Shown piece after piece: positions 1 to 9,369 of a stretch of 64,000 bases of DNA. Where the stretch lies: assembly GCF_024168645.1 (NCBI RefSeq), contig NZ_JALJWF010000001.1, forward strand, positions 6,265,501 through 6,329,500. Direction: 5' to 3'. The translations under genes were made by a program, and so were the position numbers. This stretch comes from Pseudomonas sp. GGS8 (GTDB lineage Bacteria > Pseudomonadota > Gammaproteobacteria > Pseudomonadales > Pseudomonadaceae). Numbering within the stretch: the stretch's first letter is position 1; every line of letters starts with the position of its first letter. The notes beneath the pieces were generated by a model, which saw only the letters and a list, made by a program, of their open reading frames with translations, searched no databases and was not told the origin of the DNA.

Positions 1-1
1 C

Positions 2-2386
2 TGGCACATTCCCAGCGGCATGCTTTACGGTTCGGCGCGGGCCGCCCAGTTGCACGGGCTGGAGCCCAAACCCTTCCATGAATCCTTCGATGCGTTTTTC
101 GAAGGCGTGCCCGGTGAAGAACGCGACTCCATGCGCGACGCCTACCGCAGTTTGCGCGAAGGCCCGGCCGGCAATTATCAGCTGACGTACCGTGTGCAAC
201 TGTCGGACGGCAGTTCGCGCTACCTGGAAAGCCGCGCCAGACTCTACCGCGATGACAACGGCAACCCGCTGCGCATGGCCGGCACATTGCTGGACATCAC
301 CGATCAAGTGGAGCGCGAACAGCAACTGATAGCGTCGGAAGAGAAATTCGCCACGTTGTTCCAGGTCAGCCCGGACCCGATCTGCGTCACGCGTCAGGAC
401 ACCGGCCATTTCATCGAGATCAACTCCAGTTTCACCCAGACGTTCGGCTGGAGCGCCGCCGACGTCATCGGCCGCAGCGCCGACGAAATCGGCCTGTGGG
501 ACGCTTCGGCGAAAAGCCTGCAAAGGATTGAGCGAGTCATCCGCGAACAGGGCCTGAACAATGTGGCGATCGTCGTTCAGCACAAGGACGGGCAGTCCCT
601 GACCTGCGTGATCTCCAGCCGCCAGATCAGCGTCGGCGACCAGCCGTGCATCGTCACTACCCTGCGCGATATCACCCAACAGCAACGCTCGGAAGCGGCG
701 CTCAAGGCCAGCGAGGAGAAGTTCGCCAAGGCCTTCCACTCAAGCCCCGACGCCATCACCATTACCGAGCGCGACACCGGACGCTATCTGGAAGTTAATG
801 ACGGCTTCTGCCGCCTGACCGGCTACCGTGCTGATGAAGTGGTCGGCCGCACGGTGTATCAGGTCGGCATTTGGGCTGAAGAGAAACAACGCTCGGCGCT
901 GCTGGCGGAACTACAGATCAAGGGCCGGGTTCACCACCTGGAAATGCTCGGGCGCAACAAACGCGGCGAGTTGCTGACCGTCGAAGTCTCGGTGGAACCG
1001 ATCACCCTCAACGAAACCGCCTGCCTGCTGCTGACTGCCCGGGACGTCAGCCTGCTGAAAAATGCCGAAGCGCAGATCCGTCACCTGGCCTACCACGACC
1101 CATTGACCAACCTGCCCAACCGCGCGCTGTTGATGGATCGTCTGAGCCAGCAGATTGCCCTGCTCAAGCGTCACAACCTGCGAGGCGCCCTGATGTTTCT
1201 CGACCTCGACCACTTCAAGCACATCAACGACTCCCTCGGCCATCCGGTGGGCGATACGGTACTGAAAATCATCACCGCGCGCCTTGAAGCCAGCGTACGC
1301 ATGGAAGACACCGTCGCACGCCTGGGCGGCGATGAATTCGTGGTGCTGCTCAGCGGCCTGGAAGGCTCTCGCAGCGATGTCAGCGCTCAAGTCCGGGAGC
1401 TGGCGGACACCTTGCGCGAACTGCTGTCCGAACCGATGTTCCTCGACGGACAGCGCCTGCAAGTGACGCCGAGCATCGGCATCGCGCTGATCCCCGACCA
1501 CGGCTCGACCCCGACCGACCTGCTCAAACGCGCCGATATCGCCCTCTATCGCGCCAAGGACTCAGGCCGCAATACCACGCAGATGTATCACAATACGATG
1601 CAGAAGGCCGCCAGCGAACGCCTGCGCATGGAAACCGACCTGCGCCTGGCCCTTTCCCGGCGTGAATTCAGCGTGCAATACCAACCTCAGGTGGACGCCC
1701 GCAACAACCGCATTACCGGCGCCGAAGCCCTGGTGCGCTGGCAGCATCCGCAACTGGGCGCGCAATCACCGACCGAGTTCATCAAGGTGCTGGAAGACAG
1801 TGGGCTGATTCTGGAAGTCGGCACGTGGATCCTCGACGAAGCCTGCGCGGCCTTCAAGCGCCTGATCACCAAAGGCCTGATCGACCCGCTCAATTTCAGC
1901 CTGTGCGTGAACATCAGCCCGCGGCAATTCCGCCAGAACGATTTCGTCGAACGCATCGAGCACAGCCTCGACAGCTACGGCCTGCCCTTCTCATTGCTGA
2001 AACTGGAAATTACCGAAGGCATCGTCATCCAGAACCTGGATGACACCATCAGCAAAATGCGTCGCCTGAAAAAACTCGGCGTGAGCTTTGCCATGGACGA
2101 TTTCGGTACCGGTTACTCCTCGCTGACCTACCTCAAGCGCCTGCCGGTCGACACCCTGAAAATCGACCAGTCGTTCATCCGCGACGCCACCACCGACCCC
2201 AACGATGCGGAAATCATTCGCGCCATCGTTGCCATGGCTCGCAGCCTGGAGCTGGAAGTGATTGCCGAAGGGGTGGAGACCCTGGAGCAGCTGGAGTTCT
2301 TGCAGGGGCTGGGCTGCCATTTGTATCAGGGGTATTTGCACAGCCGGCCGTTGCTGGTGGAGGAGTTTCAGAAACTCCTCAAATAG
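2..2386 (+). CDS. PAS-GGDEF-EAL cyclic-di-GMP signalling protein (5' end outside window)
   Basis: The frame is open from base 2, and the codons before the first ATG (base 20) read on as PAS-type sequence, so the true start lies upstream of the window. Order of parts, counting from the ATG: the end of one PAS/PAC unit (to about residue 100), two further PAS units (about 105-225 and 230-350), a GGDEF domain with intact GGDEF near residue 435, and an EAL domain with intact EAL near residue 568. By family knowledge GGDEF makes c-di-GMP and EAL degrades it; both signature motifs are present, so either or both activities are possible. No membrane segment is seen in the visible part. It ends about 100 bases before hscC. 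Confidence 0.93.
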   Translation, partial: WHIPSGMLYGSARAAQLHGLEPKPFHESFDAFFEGVPGEERDSMRDAYRSLREGPAGNYQLTYRVQLSDGSSRYLESRARLYRDDNGNPLRMAGTLLDITDQVEREQQLIASEEKFATLFQVSPDPICVTRQDTGHFIEINSSFTQTFGWSAADVIGRSADEIGLWDASAKSLQRIERVIREQGLNNVAIVVQHKDGQSLTCVISSRQISVGDQPCIVTTLRDITQQQRSEAALKASEEKFAKAFHSSPDAITITERDTGRYLEVNDGFCRLTGYRADEVVGRTVYQVGIWAEEKQRSALLAELQIKGRVHHLEMLGRNKRGELLTVEVSVEPITLNETACLLLTARDVSLLKNAEAQIRHLAYHDPLTNLPNRALLMDRLSQQIALLKRHNLRGALMFLDLDHFKHINDSLGHPVGDTVLKIITARLEASVRMEDTVARLGGDEFVVLLSGLEGSRSDVSAQVRELADTLRELLSEPMFLDGQRLQVTPSIGIALIPDHGSTPTDLLKRADIALYRAKDSGRNTTQMYHNTMQKAASERLRMETDLRLALSRREFSVQYQPQVDARNNRITGAEALVRWQHPQLGAQSPTEFIKVLEDSGLILEVGTWILDEACAAFKRLITKGLIDPLNFSLCVNISPRQFRQNDFVERIEHSLDSYGLPFSLLKLEITEGIVIQNLDDTISKMRRLKKLGVSFAMDDFGTGYSSLTYLKRLPVDTLKIDQSFIRDATTDPNDAEIIRAIVAMARSLELEVIAEGVETLEQLEFLQGLGCHLYQGYLHSRPLLVEEFQKLLK

Positions 2387-2485
2387 TCCGCATGGGAGAC
2401 GTTCCGTAACAGGTGCTCCAATTGCCAGTTTTTCTTGCAACCTGTAGGGGCGCGCTTTTTTTGTACTGCCTCAAAGAGATCAACC

Positions 2486-4177
2486 ATGCAGGATGCAACC
2501 CTCTCCCGTCCGGCCTTGCTGGGCATCGACCTTGGGACCACCAATAGCCTGATCGCCGTTTGGCAGGAAGGTCAGGCGCAGTTGATTCCGAACGCCCTTG
2601 GCGATGTCCTCACCCCTTCAGTGGTCAGCCTCGATGAGGACGACAGCATTCTGGTGGGCAAGGCCGCTCGCGCCCGCCTGACCACCCATCCAGAACGTAC
2701 GGTGGCGGCGTTCAAGCGTTTTATGGGCAGCGACAAACAGTTCGAACTGGGCGGACGGCAATTCAGCCCCGAAGAATTGTCAGCGCTGGTGATCGGCTCG
2801 CTCAAGCAGGATGCTGAAGCCTGGCTAGGCCGACCGGTGTATGAGGCGGTGATTTCGGTGCCGGCCTATTTCAGTGACGAGCAACGCAAACGCACGCTGT
2901 TTGCCGCCGAACTGGCAGGTCTGACGGTGTCGCGGCTGATCAACGAACCGACCGCCGCTGCCATGGCGTACGGGCTGCACGAGCAGAAGTTCGAGCGCAC
3001 GCTGATTTTCGACCTGGGCGGCGGCACCTTCGATGTCACGGTACTGGAATACGCACTGCCGCTGATCGAAGTGCATGCCTCCACCGGCGACAACTTCCTC
3101 GGCGGTGAAGACTTCACCGCCGCGTTGTTGCAGGCCTGCCTGAACGACTGGCAACTCACCCCACAACAGATCGATAGCCAAGGGTTGGCCAGCCTGGGCG
3201 ATGCTCTGGAGCAACTCAAATGCAAACTCGGTGAAGGCACCCAGCACCTGAGCTGGAACGGTGCCGGCGCCTTGCGTGAGTGGTCGCTGGATGAAGCCGC
3301 CGCGCTGAAGATCTGGGAACCGCTGCTGGCCCGGTTGCGCGCCCCCATCGAACAAGCCCTGCGCGATGCACGGCTCAAGCCTCGGGACCTCGACAACCTG
3401 GTGCTGGTCGGCGGCGCCACGCGAATGCCAGCCGTGCAGCAGATGGTCGCCACGCTGTTCGGGCGCCTGCCCTATCGCCACCTCGACCCGGACACGATTG
3501 TCGCACTGGGCGCCGCTACCCAGGCAGCATGCAAGGCCCGAGACAGCGCCATCGAGGAGCTGATTCTCACTGACGTCTGCCCTTACACGCTGGGCATTTC
3601 GACCCGTCGCGGTGAGGACGTCAGCGGCGCCTTCTCGCCGATCATCGAACGCAACACCGTGATCCCGACTTCTCGGGTGCAACGCTTCTACACCACCCAT
3701 CCGCAGCAAGACCACATCCGTATCGAGGTCTATCAGGGTGAGCGGCCGTGGGTGCGGGACAATATTTTCATCGATGCCTTCGACGTCGCGGTGACACCCA
3801 GCGACCAGACGCAAGCCCTGGATGTGCGCTTCAGCTACGACATCAATGGTTTGCTTGAAGTCGACGTGACCCTGCTGGCCAGCGGCGAACGCCACAGCCA
3901 CAGCATCGATCGCAGCCCCACCGGGCTCGACCCGCAATCACGGCAAAACAGCCATGAACGGCTCAGCACCCTGAAAATCCATCCACGGGATGCGCTGCCT
4001 AATCGCACCCTGCTGGCACGACTGGAGCGTGCATGGGCGCAAAGCCTGGGCGATGAACGCGAACAAATTGCCGATTGGCTGGATACCTTTACCGCCGTGC
4101 TCGGTGGCCAGCAATCGGTGGAGATTGCCAGCCATCGGTCACAACTCAATAAAGCACTGGATCAGCTGCGCCTTTAG
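2486..4177 (+). CDS. hscC: Hsp70-family chaperone HscC
   Basis: DnaK-like ATPase of about 563 residues. The nucleotide-binding domain shows GIDLGTTNS near the N-terminus, the phosphate-2 segment DLGGGTFDVTVLEYA and the adenosine motif LVGGATRMP. The substrate domain follows from about residue 365 and is shorter than in DnaK (about 640 residues), with a short C-terminal lid; this and the close overall match to Escherichia coli HscC favour HscC over DnaK or HscA. I chose the ATG at 2486 (after AAAGAGATCAACC); the frame extends back to 2435, but those residues do not look like Hsp70. It converges with a J-domain gene (4-base 3' overlap), which is a likely partner co-chaperone, as HscC in E. coli sits near J-protein and DUF1266 genes. 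Confidence 0.93.
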   Translation: MQDATLSRPALLGIDLGTTNSLIAVWQEGQAQLIPNALGDVLTPSVVSLDEDDSILVGKAARARLTTHPERTVAAFKRFMGSDKQFELGGRQFSPEELSALVIGSLKQDAEAWLGRPVYEAVISVPAYFSDEQRKRTLFAAELAGLTVSRLINEPTAAAMAYGLHEQKFERTLIFDLGGGTFDVTVLEYALPLIEVHASTGDNFLGGEDFTAALLQACLNDWQLTPQQIDSQGLASLGDALEQLKCKLGEGTQHLSWNGAGALREWSLDEAAALKIWEPLLARLRAPIEQALRDARLKPRDLDNLVLVGGATRMPAVQQMVATLFGRLPYRHLDPDTIVALGAATQAACKARDSAIEELILTDVCPYTLGISTRRGEDVSGAFSPIIERNTVIPTSRVQRFYTTHPQQDHIRIEVYQGERPWVRDNIFIDAFDVAVTPSDQTQALDVRFSYDINGLLEVDVTLLASGERHSHSIDRSPTGLDPQSRQNSHERLSTLKIHPRDALPNRTLLARLERAWAQSLGDEREQIADWLDTFTAVLGGQQSVEIASHRSQLNKALDQLRL

Positions 4178-6852
4178 CCATTAAGCCACCGCAGAGTCGC
4201 CTGCAAGCCACCGGGCAGCGTGTCCTCACCGGCGCTGTCCGGCGGCACACCATAGCGGTTAGGCAGCTTGTCACCGGGATAGCCGAACAGCACCAGAGGC
4301 AGGAACGGCAATACCGGCGTCAGACAGGCAAAGATCAGCAGCGTGGGAATCCCCCGCCCCATGTCATGCAGCCGACGCAGAATCGCACTGAGCAACAATG
4401 CGATGCCCAGCAGCATGACAACCCCCAAGACAGCGGTGCCATTGAGCAGCACCATGATCGGGGTGATCAGCACACCTCCCAGCACCTGCCCGATAAACGC
4501 CTTGCGCCCCAATCGAGAGCCCAAGCGCCAGACCGCAGTGGACGGCACCGGGCGCGTGTCGCTTTTGGCCAGGAGCAGACGCTCACTCCAGGACAGCAAG
4601 GCAGTCAATGCCAGACGCAGGCCCACACTGTTCGCGGCGTCATCCTTGCCACGCTGCAACTGTTGCAGCACCTTGGTCCTGGGCACTCCTGCCGCGCCAT
4701 AACGAATCAGGCTTTTCAGCGTATCGAGGACTTCATAGACCAGCAGCTTGTCGACGTCGAAATCCGTCAGCACTTTGCGCGGTGGCCAAACAGGCTCTCC
4801 TTTGATCAAACCATCACGAAACGCTTCAAACCAGTCATCTTCACAACTGATAGCGGCGATGGATTGCAACAGTGCGCGATGCTGCTCGGCGTCAAGGCTC
4901 GGATCGTGATACAGCACCCCCCAGAGCAGCATCAGCCCCAGCAAATCCTCGCCGCATGCATCAGGATCACTTTCAATGCAGGTATAGAGCTGCGCATTAG
5001 CGGGCAGTGCTGCGCTGTCGAGGGCCTGTTGCACATTGAACAGCTGCTGCACGAGCAGGCCATGAACCGGGTCAGTACCTTGCAGCCACCCCAGCAAACC
5101 CGCGCAATTACCTTGCTCGCGCTGCAGGCGCCGCAATAACGGCTGAAGCCGACTCAGGGGGTGAGCCGGGTTGAGCTCCAGTCGCTCCAGACATTGGGTA
5201 TCGATCAACGTCAGCCAACGTTCCGGCTGTTCGAGCAACGCCAACAGGAATACAGTTTGAGCGTGCCATTGCCACACAGCCTCGCCTTGCGCAATGACCG
5301 GCAGGGCTGCGCCTCGCTGTCCCAACTGGACCAGCAGACTCAAGCTGCGCAAGTTCACGTCCGCTTCTGCGTCCAGCAAATCAAATGCCTGATCGATCCG
5401 CACCAGGGCAGACTGATCGTAGCCCCGCAGCCTGCCCAGCCACTGGCGGCAAATCTTGTGCGGCTCGCCTTTTGTCAGTTCCTCCGCCAGTTGCGGCTCA
5501 CTTGAATGACTATTGAGAAAGGCCTTCATTGCCAACGGAATCGGCGCCTGATTCAACCAGCAGAGTTGCTGCTCTGCCTGATACTTGAACCCGGTCAACA
5601 CCAGCCCCTCAAGGGCATCGAACGGATGCGGCTCGTCCAGTATTTGTTGCAATAACCCCACATCCCCACGATGCAAGGCCCATGCATGCCGGTATAGACG
5701 CTGCAAGCGGGAATCCGCATGCTCCCCTAGCAGCAATGCCAGCAGAGGCAGTTCATCCCCCGTCATTCGCCAATCGACAAATGCGCCTGCCAAACCTTGC
5801 AGATCGAGTTGCCCGACCCCAAGCCAGCGAGCCAGCGTTTCGGGACGCTGTGAAGGGCTGCCATATTCTTGAGTGACATCATCAAGGTCATGGGCCCAGT
5901 CACGGAAATTTTCCAAACGGTCGAATGCCTGGATCAGCAGTGCGAGAAAGCCTGGCTGACGTTTGGCACAAAGCTCCAGTAAGCAGCTTTCGGCCTTCGG
6001 ATGACGATACTCCAGCCAGAGCCGGATCCAGCAAGGCAGCGCTTGATCCTCTCGGCCCAATAAACTGTTTTGGCAAGCCAACAGATAAAGCCAATCGCCG
6101 TCATCTGGTGCTTGCTCCTGTCGTTCAACGCACAGTTGCAGCAGACCTGCACCACCGATACCGGCTTGAGTGAACTGCACCAGTAAGCGCTTGATGAATG
6201 CTTCGTCCGCCGGCAGCGGCAAACAGGTGTGATGGCTGGCGAAGTCTTCGAATTCATGGAGCGGACGATGCTCGAAGAGGTAGTCGAGGCTGCGGGCATA
6301 CCACAGGGTTTCCGTCTGCACAGGCTCGGACCAGCCGCTCATCAGTGTCGTGTCGAACGGGTCCGGCTTCTTGATGCGTTGCAGGAACTCTTCGACTTTA
6401 TTCGCCTGCTCGAACTGCAGATCCAGCAGTTGATGCTCCCACCCCATTCGTTGCGCCAGCAGATTCGCGCAACGGTAAGACAACGGCCCGGCATTGGCCA
6501 ATGGGTGAAACAACCCCCAACTGAGGTCATCAAGTGTGTCCAGAGGCAACTGATCCAACGCTTTGACAAATGCTCGCCAAGCCTGCGGATGGAAGCGACG
6601 AGCCGGATCTTCGAGCAACGCGTAAAAATCCACCAAGGTTTGCGGAATCTCGGGAACACCGGCGCCTTCCTCTTCGACGTCGACCTCTTCATGACGGGCA
6701 AAGCGGGTGGCACTTTCATAGGCCTCACGCAACGCCTGAAAGCCTTCGGGATCACTCTCCGGGTGATGTTCCGGCAAACGCGCGCGGTAGGCATCTCGAA
6801 TCAGTGCCTGGTCTTTGGTGGGTTCTATACCCAAGCGTATCCAGCAACTCAT
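4174..6852 (-). CDS. J-domain-like protein with C-terminal DUF805-type membrane domain
   Basis: A long protein of about 892 residues. The N-terminus (about 1-50) resembles a J-domain (LGIEPTKDQALIRDAYRA, then HHPESDPEGFQALREAYE), but the usual HPD tripeptide reads HPE (residues 30-32). The middle is helical, tetratricopeptide-like, rich in Leu, Trp and Gln, without a motif I recognise. The last about 100 residues hold hydrophobic segments plus RRLHDMGRG and PGDKLPNRYG, features of the DUF805 family, so the C-terminus is probably in the inner membrane. The ATG at 6852 overlaps the stop of the upstream DUF1266 gene (ATGA), implying coupled translation; the frame runs further up but without J-like sequence. 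The setting beside hscC points to an HscC co-chaperone system. Whether HPE supports Hsp70 stimulation is unknown. Confidence 0.8.
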   Translation of the reverse strand: MSCWIRLGIEPTKDQALIRDAYRARLPEHHPESDPEGFQALREAYESATRFARHEEVDVEEEGAGVPEIPQTLVDFYALLEDPARRFHPQAWRAFVKALDQLPLDTLDDLSWGLFHPLANAGPLSYRCANLLAQRMGWEHQLLDLQFEQANKVEEFLQRIKKPDPFDTTLMSGWSEPVQTETLWYARSLDYLFEHRPLHEFEDFASHHTCLPLPADEAFIKRLLVQFTQAGIGGAGLLQLCVERQEQAPDDGDWLYLLACQNSLLGREDQALPCWIRLWLEYRHPKAESCLLELCAKRQPGFLALLIQAFDRLENFRDWAHDLDDVTQEYGSPSQRPETLARWLGVGQLDLQGLAGAFVDWRMTGDELPLLALLLGEHADSRLQRLYRHAWALHRGDVGLLQQILDEPHPFDALEGLVLTGFKYQAEQQLCWLNQAPIPLAMKAFLNSHSSEPQLAEELTKGEPHKICRQWLGRLRGYDQSALVRIDQAFDLLDAEADVNLRSLSLLVQLGQRGAALPVIAQGEAVWQWHAQTVFLLALLEQPERWLTLIDTQCLERLELNPAHPLSRLQPLLRRLQREQGNCAGLLGWLQGTDPVHGLLVQQLFNVQQALDSAALPANAQLYTCIESDPDACGEDLLGLMLLWGVLYHDPSLDAEQHRALLQSIAAISCEDDWFEAFRDGLIKGEPVWPPRKVLTDFDVDKLLVYEVLDTLKSLIRYGAAGVPRTKVLQQLQRGKDDAANSVGLRLALTALLSWSERLLLAKSDTRPVPSTAVWRLGSRLGRKAFIGQVLGGVLITPIMVLLNGTAVLGVVMLLGIALLLSAILRRLHDMGRGIPTLLIFACLTPVLPFLPLVLFGYPGDKLPNRYGVPPDSAGEDTLPGGLQATLRWLNG

Positions 6853-7547
6853 GACCAGTCGAACTCCCCCAGGGACGCCGGGCGCGGCGGCGGATCGAGG
6901 TCGATGTGCCAGGGCAAGTCGGCCAGGAAAGCAGGCATGTTTCGGTTCAGGCCTTGAGCGATGCGCAGACTGCTCGAACATTCCCCTTGTCTGTCCAGTT
7001 CGCAAGCGAGTGTTTGGTCACTGCTGCTCAGACATCCCCAGAATGCGCGGCCGGCCAGAAACCCATTGAAGTAAGAAAACCAGCTGCCGTAGTGATATTG
7101 CGCCCTCACCGCCAGTCGACTATGCAGCCAGAGGCTCTCGGAGAGATCGATCCACTCGTTGCGCACTCCGCAACGCAAAAGAAAGCCCATACGCCCCAAA
7201 TCCCACGCCTGAATACCACCTGGCCCGCAGCCGCCATAGGTACGACTGGCAAACTCATGCAAGGTGCGCTCACGCGTATCCAGCGTCTCGAGCAACGCCT
7301 GCCACTCACTGGGTAAACAGCGCTGCCATGAGCGATACGCCTCTTCGAGGTGTGTAGCGTGGCCGTTATCGGTCATTCTTTCGAGCATGCTCAACAGCTG
7401 CGGCCGGTCATTGATGCCCCAGCTGCATTGCAGGTCAATAAATTGCGGATCGGAGTAGAAAGCAGGCTCGTCGTATTCGGCACGAGGATTGAGGGCCACC
7501 ATCGGCGCAGAAAGACCGCACAGCCAACGCTGTTGTATCTCTTCCAT
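6849..7547 (-). CDS. DUF1266 family protein (YbeR/YbeU-like)
   Basis: About 232 residues. Features include WGINDRPQLLSML, AWDLGRMGFLLRCG and SWFSYFNGFLAGRAFW, which fit DUF1266 proteins such as E. coli YbeR and YbeU. Those genes lie in the hscC-djlB-djlC neighbourhood of E. coli, and here too the gene is joined to a J-domain protein and to hscC. The start at 7547 is chosen for its ribosome site (GGAG, 8-9 bases upstream); the frame is open to 7661 but the extra residues overlap the ibpA terminator side and look non-coding. It overlaps the J-protein gene by 4 bases (ATGA), so the two form an operon. The molecular function is not known. Confidence 0.8.
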   Translation of the reverse strand: MEEIQQRWLCGLSAPMVALNPRAEYDEPAFYSDPQFIDLQCSWGINDRPQLLSMLERMTDNGHATHLEEAYRSWQRCLPSEWQALLETLDTRERTLHEFASRTYGGCGPGGIQAWDLGRMGFLLRCGVRNEWIDLSESLWLHSRLAVRAQYHYGSWFSYFNGFLAGRAFWGCLSSSDQTLACELDRQGECSSSLRIAQGLNRNMPAFLADLPWHIDLDPPPRPASLGEFDWS

Positions 7548-7655
7548 GAAAAAAAGCTCCGGGCCGACCAGGCAGAATGGGGGTCGGCAAAACTGGCGCG
7601 GATTGTAGAGAAGCCGCCATAAGGCGGTAAAGCTTGCGGGACTGTTTTTGGCGAA

Positions 7656-7686
7656 AAACAAAAAGGCCCCGACAAGTCGGGGCCTT
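7656..7686 (-). terminator. Rho-independent terminator of ibpA
   Basis: Perfect GC-rich stem (AAGGCCCCGAC paired with GTCGGGGCCTT, loop of two bases). On the minus strand it is followed by TTTTTGTTTTT. It lies about 50 bases beyond the ibpA stop. Confidence 0.9.
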
Positions 7687-7735
7687 CATTCAGCGGGTTA
7701 CAGCCTGTTCAGACCAATGTATTTCTTCCAATGAC

Positions 7736-8182
7736 TCAGTGCTGCAAAGCCGGTTTCTCCGCCCCATTGATCGGGATGCGTTTGGCTTTCGCTTCTTCCG
7801 GGATCACTCGCAACAGCTCGATATTCAACAAACCGTTGCGCAGTTCTGCGGCCTTGATTTCGATGTGGTCCGCCAGACGGAATGACAGTTTGAAGGCGCG
7901 CTGTGCGATGCCTTGGTACAGGTAAGTGACGTTTTCGTCCGCGTCACGCTTGCCGCCACTGATGGTCAGCACACCTTTTTCCACTTGCAGGTCCAGATCG
8001 TCTTCCTGGAAACCGGCGGCCGCTACGACAATGCGGTATTGATCATCACCGTATTTTTCAACGTTGTAGGGTGGATAGGTGCTGCCTGGCTCATTGCGCA
8101 GGGCGGTTTCGAACAGGTCGTTGAAACGGTCGAAACCTACCGAGGAACGGAACAGTGGGGCCAGGGAAAATGCAGTACTCAT
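7736..8182 (-). CDS. ibpA: Small heat-shock protein IbpA (Hsp20)
   Basis: 148 residues with a typical alpha-crystallin domain at about 36-130: YPPYNVEKYGDDQYRIVVA, GFQEDDLDLQVEKGVLTISG, and the closing LNIELLRVIPEE with the I/L-x-I/V-type C-terminal motif as RIPING. It holds denatured proteins in a refoldable state in the cytoplasm for DnaK/ClpB. The N-terminal MSTAFSLAPLFRSSVGFDRF is the usual IbpA start, and a strong SD (AGGAGA) lies 9 bases upstream of the ATG. Expression is probably heat controlled at two levels: a sigma-32-like promoter and a ROSE-like 5' leader. It is a single gene with its own terminator. Confidence 0.96.
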   Translation of the reverse strand: MSTAFSLAPLFRSSVGFDRFNDLFETALRNEPGSTYPPYNVEKYGDDQYRIVVAAAGFQEDDLDLQVEKGVLTISGGKRDADENVTYLYQGIAQRAFKLSFRLADHIEIKAAELRNGLLNIELLRVIPEEAKAKRIPINGAEKPALQH

Positions 8183-8250
8183 GATTCAAATCTCCTGAAC
8201 ATAATCAGCAAGTTTTTTGTCTCCGCGACCCGGATTCGGCATCGCGTAAT
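8183..8250 (-). promoter_or_regulatory. ROSE-like RNA thermometer in the ibpA leader
   Basis: Leader of about 68 bases between the promoter and the ATG. The SD AGGAGA is preceded about 10 bases upstream by TTGCT, the anti-SD core (U-U/C-G-C-U) conserved in ROSE thermometers of small heat-shock genes. Upstream bases can form a further GC-rich hairpin (CCGGGTCGCGG region). Known ROSE elements occlude the SD at low temperature and melt on heating. The structure here is read by eye, not folded. Confidence 0.7.
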
Positions 8251-8282
8251 CCTTAGATAAGGACCGCTGATTGCTTTTCAAG
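8251..8282 (-). promoter_or_regulatory. Sigma-32-like heat-shock promoter of ibpA
   Basis: On the minus strand CTTGAAA (8276-8282) matches the sigma-32 -35 box exactly. CTTATCTA (8254-8261) lies about 14 bases further on as a looser -10 box (consensus CCCCATnT). Confidence 0.6.
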
Positions 8283-8312
8283 AGATTATTTTCAGATTTT
8301 TTTGAAGCCGAT

Positions 8313-9272
8313 TCAGGCGGCTTCAGACACCGGCAGCCCCAGTAAACGCGAGACGTGATCCAGTTCGGTTTCACGACGCAGGACACTGAACAACTCTACC
8401 GCTTCGGGATAATTACGGGTCAGCATCGCCAACCACTGCTTCAGGCGACCCGGCGATTGGCGTGGGGTCATCTGGGCCATGGCTTGCAGCCAGAAGTCCT
8501 GAATCAACGGCAGCAGCTCGGCCCAGGTCATCTCGACGACCTCCTCGCCGGCCCGCGCCGCGGCGATCTGCCTGGCCAGGTCCGGACGCGACACCAGGCC
8601 GCGACCGAGCATGATGTCTTCGACGCCGCTGATCTCGCGGCAACGGCGCCAGTCCTCGACGCTCCAGATGTCACCGTTGGCGAACACTGGCACCTTGACC
8701 ACGTCCTGCACCCGCGGGATCCATTCCCAGTGGGCTGGGGGCTTATAACCATCAGTTTTGGTCCGCGCATGAACCACGATGTGCGCCGCGCCGCCTTCGG
8801 CCAGGGCTGTGGCGCAAACCAATGAACCATCGGGGCTGTCGAAGCCCAGGCGCATTTTGGCGGTCACTGGAATGTGTGCTGGCACCGCGCGACGGACATG
8901 TTCGACGATTTCGTTGAGCAGCTCAGGCTCTTTGAGCAGGACAGCGCCACCGCGCGACTTATTGACGGTCTTGGCCGGGCAGCCGAAGTTCAGGTCGATG
9001 ACTTCGGAACCCAACTCGCAGGCCAGTGCGGCGTTTTCCGCCAGGCACACCGGGTCGGAACCGAGCAACTGTACCCGCAGCGGTACGCCGGAGGCGGTAC
9101 GGGCGCCGGTCAGCAGTTCCGGGCCGAACTTGTGGTAATAGGCAGGCGTGAGCAGCTGATCGTTGATCCGAATGAACTCGGTTACACACCAATCGATACC
9201 GCCCACACGGGTCAGCACGTCCCGCAGGATGTTGTCGACCAACCCCTCCATGGGCGCCAAAGCAATTTGCAT
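8313..9272 (-). CDS. dusC: tRNA-dihydrouridine synthase C
   Basis: About 319 residues, FMN TIM-barrel. It reduces a uridine in the tRNA D-arm (U16 for the DusC group) using NADPH. Seen: the N-terminal [17 protein letters not shown], the catalytic-cysteine segment [20 protein letters not shown], the KMRLGF phosphate/FMN segment, [16 protein letters not shown], and NGDIWS...[12 protein letters not shown]. Length and these motifs fit DusC of Pseudomonas rather than DusA or DusB. The ATG at 9272 ([10 protein letters not shown]) is chosen; a TTG 15 bases upstream is in frame but adds only five residues. The gene stands alone between ibpA and the thioesterase. Confidence 0.92.
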   Translation of the reverse strand: MQIALAPMEGLVDNILRDVLTRVGGIDWCVTEFIRINDQLLTPAYYHKFGPELLTGARTASGVPLRVQLLGSDPVCLAENAALACELGSEVIDLNFGCPAKTVNKSRGGAVLLKEPELLNEIVEHVRRAVPAHIPVTAKMRLGFDSPDGSLVCATALAEGGAAHIVVHARTKTDGYKPPAHWEWIPRVQDVVKVPVFANGDIWSVEDWRRCREISGVEDIMLGRGLVSRPDLARQIAAARAGEEVVEMTWAELLPLIQDFWLQAMAQMTPRQSPGRLKQWLAMLTRNYPEAVELFSVLRRETELDHVSRLLGLPVSEAA

Positions 9273-9369
9273 GAAAAACACACTCAACGAAAAACGTGCG
9301 GCAGTTTACTGGTTTCGGCGCGCAGAAGGTATTTCGTCAGACCGGATGGCGGCAAATGTGCGGACTGTG

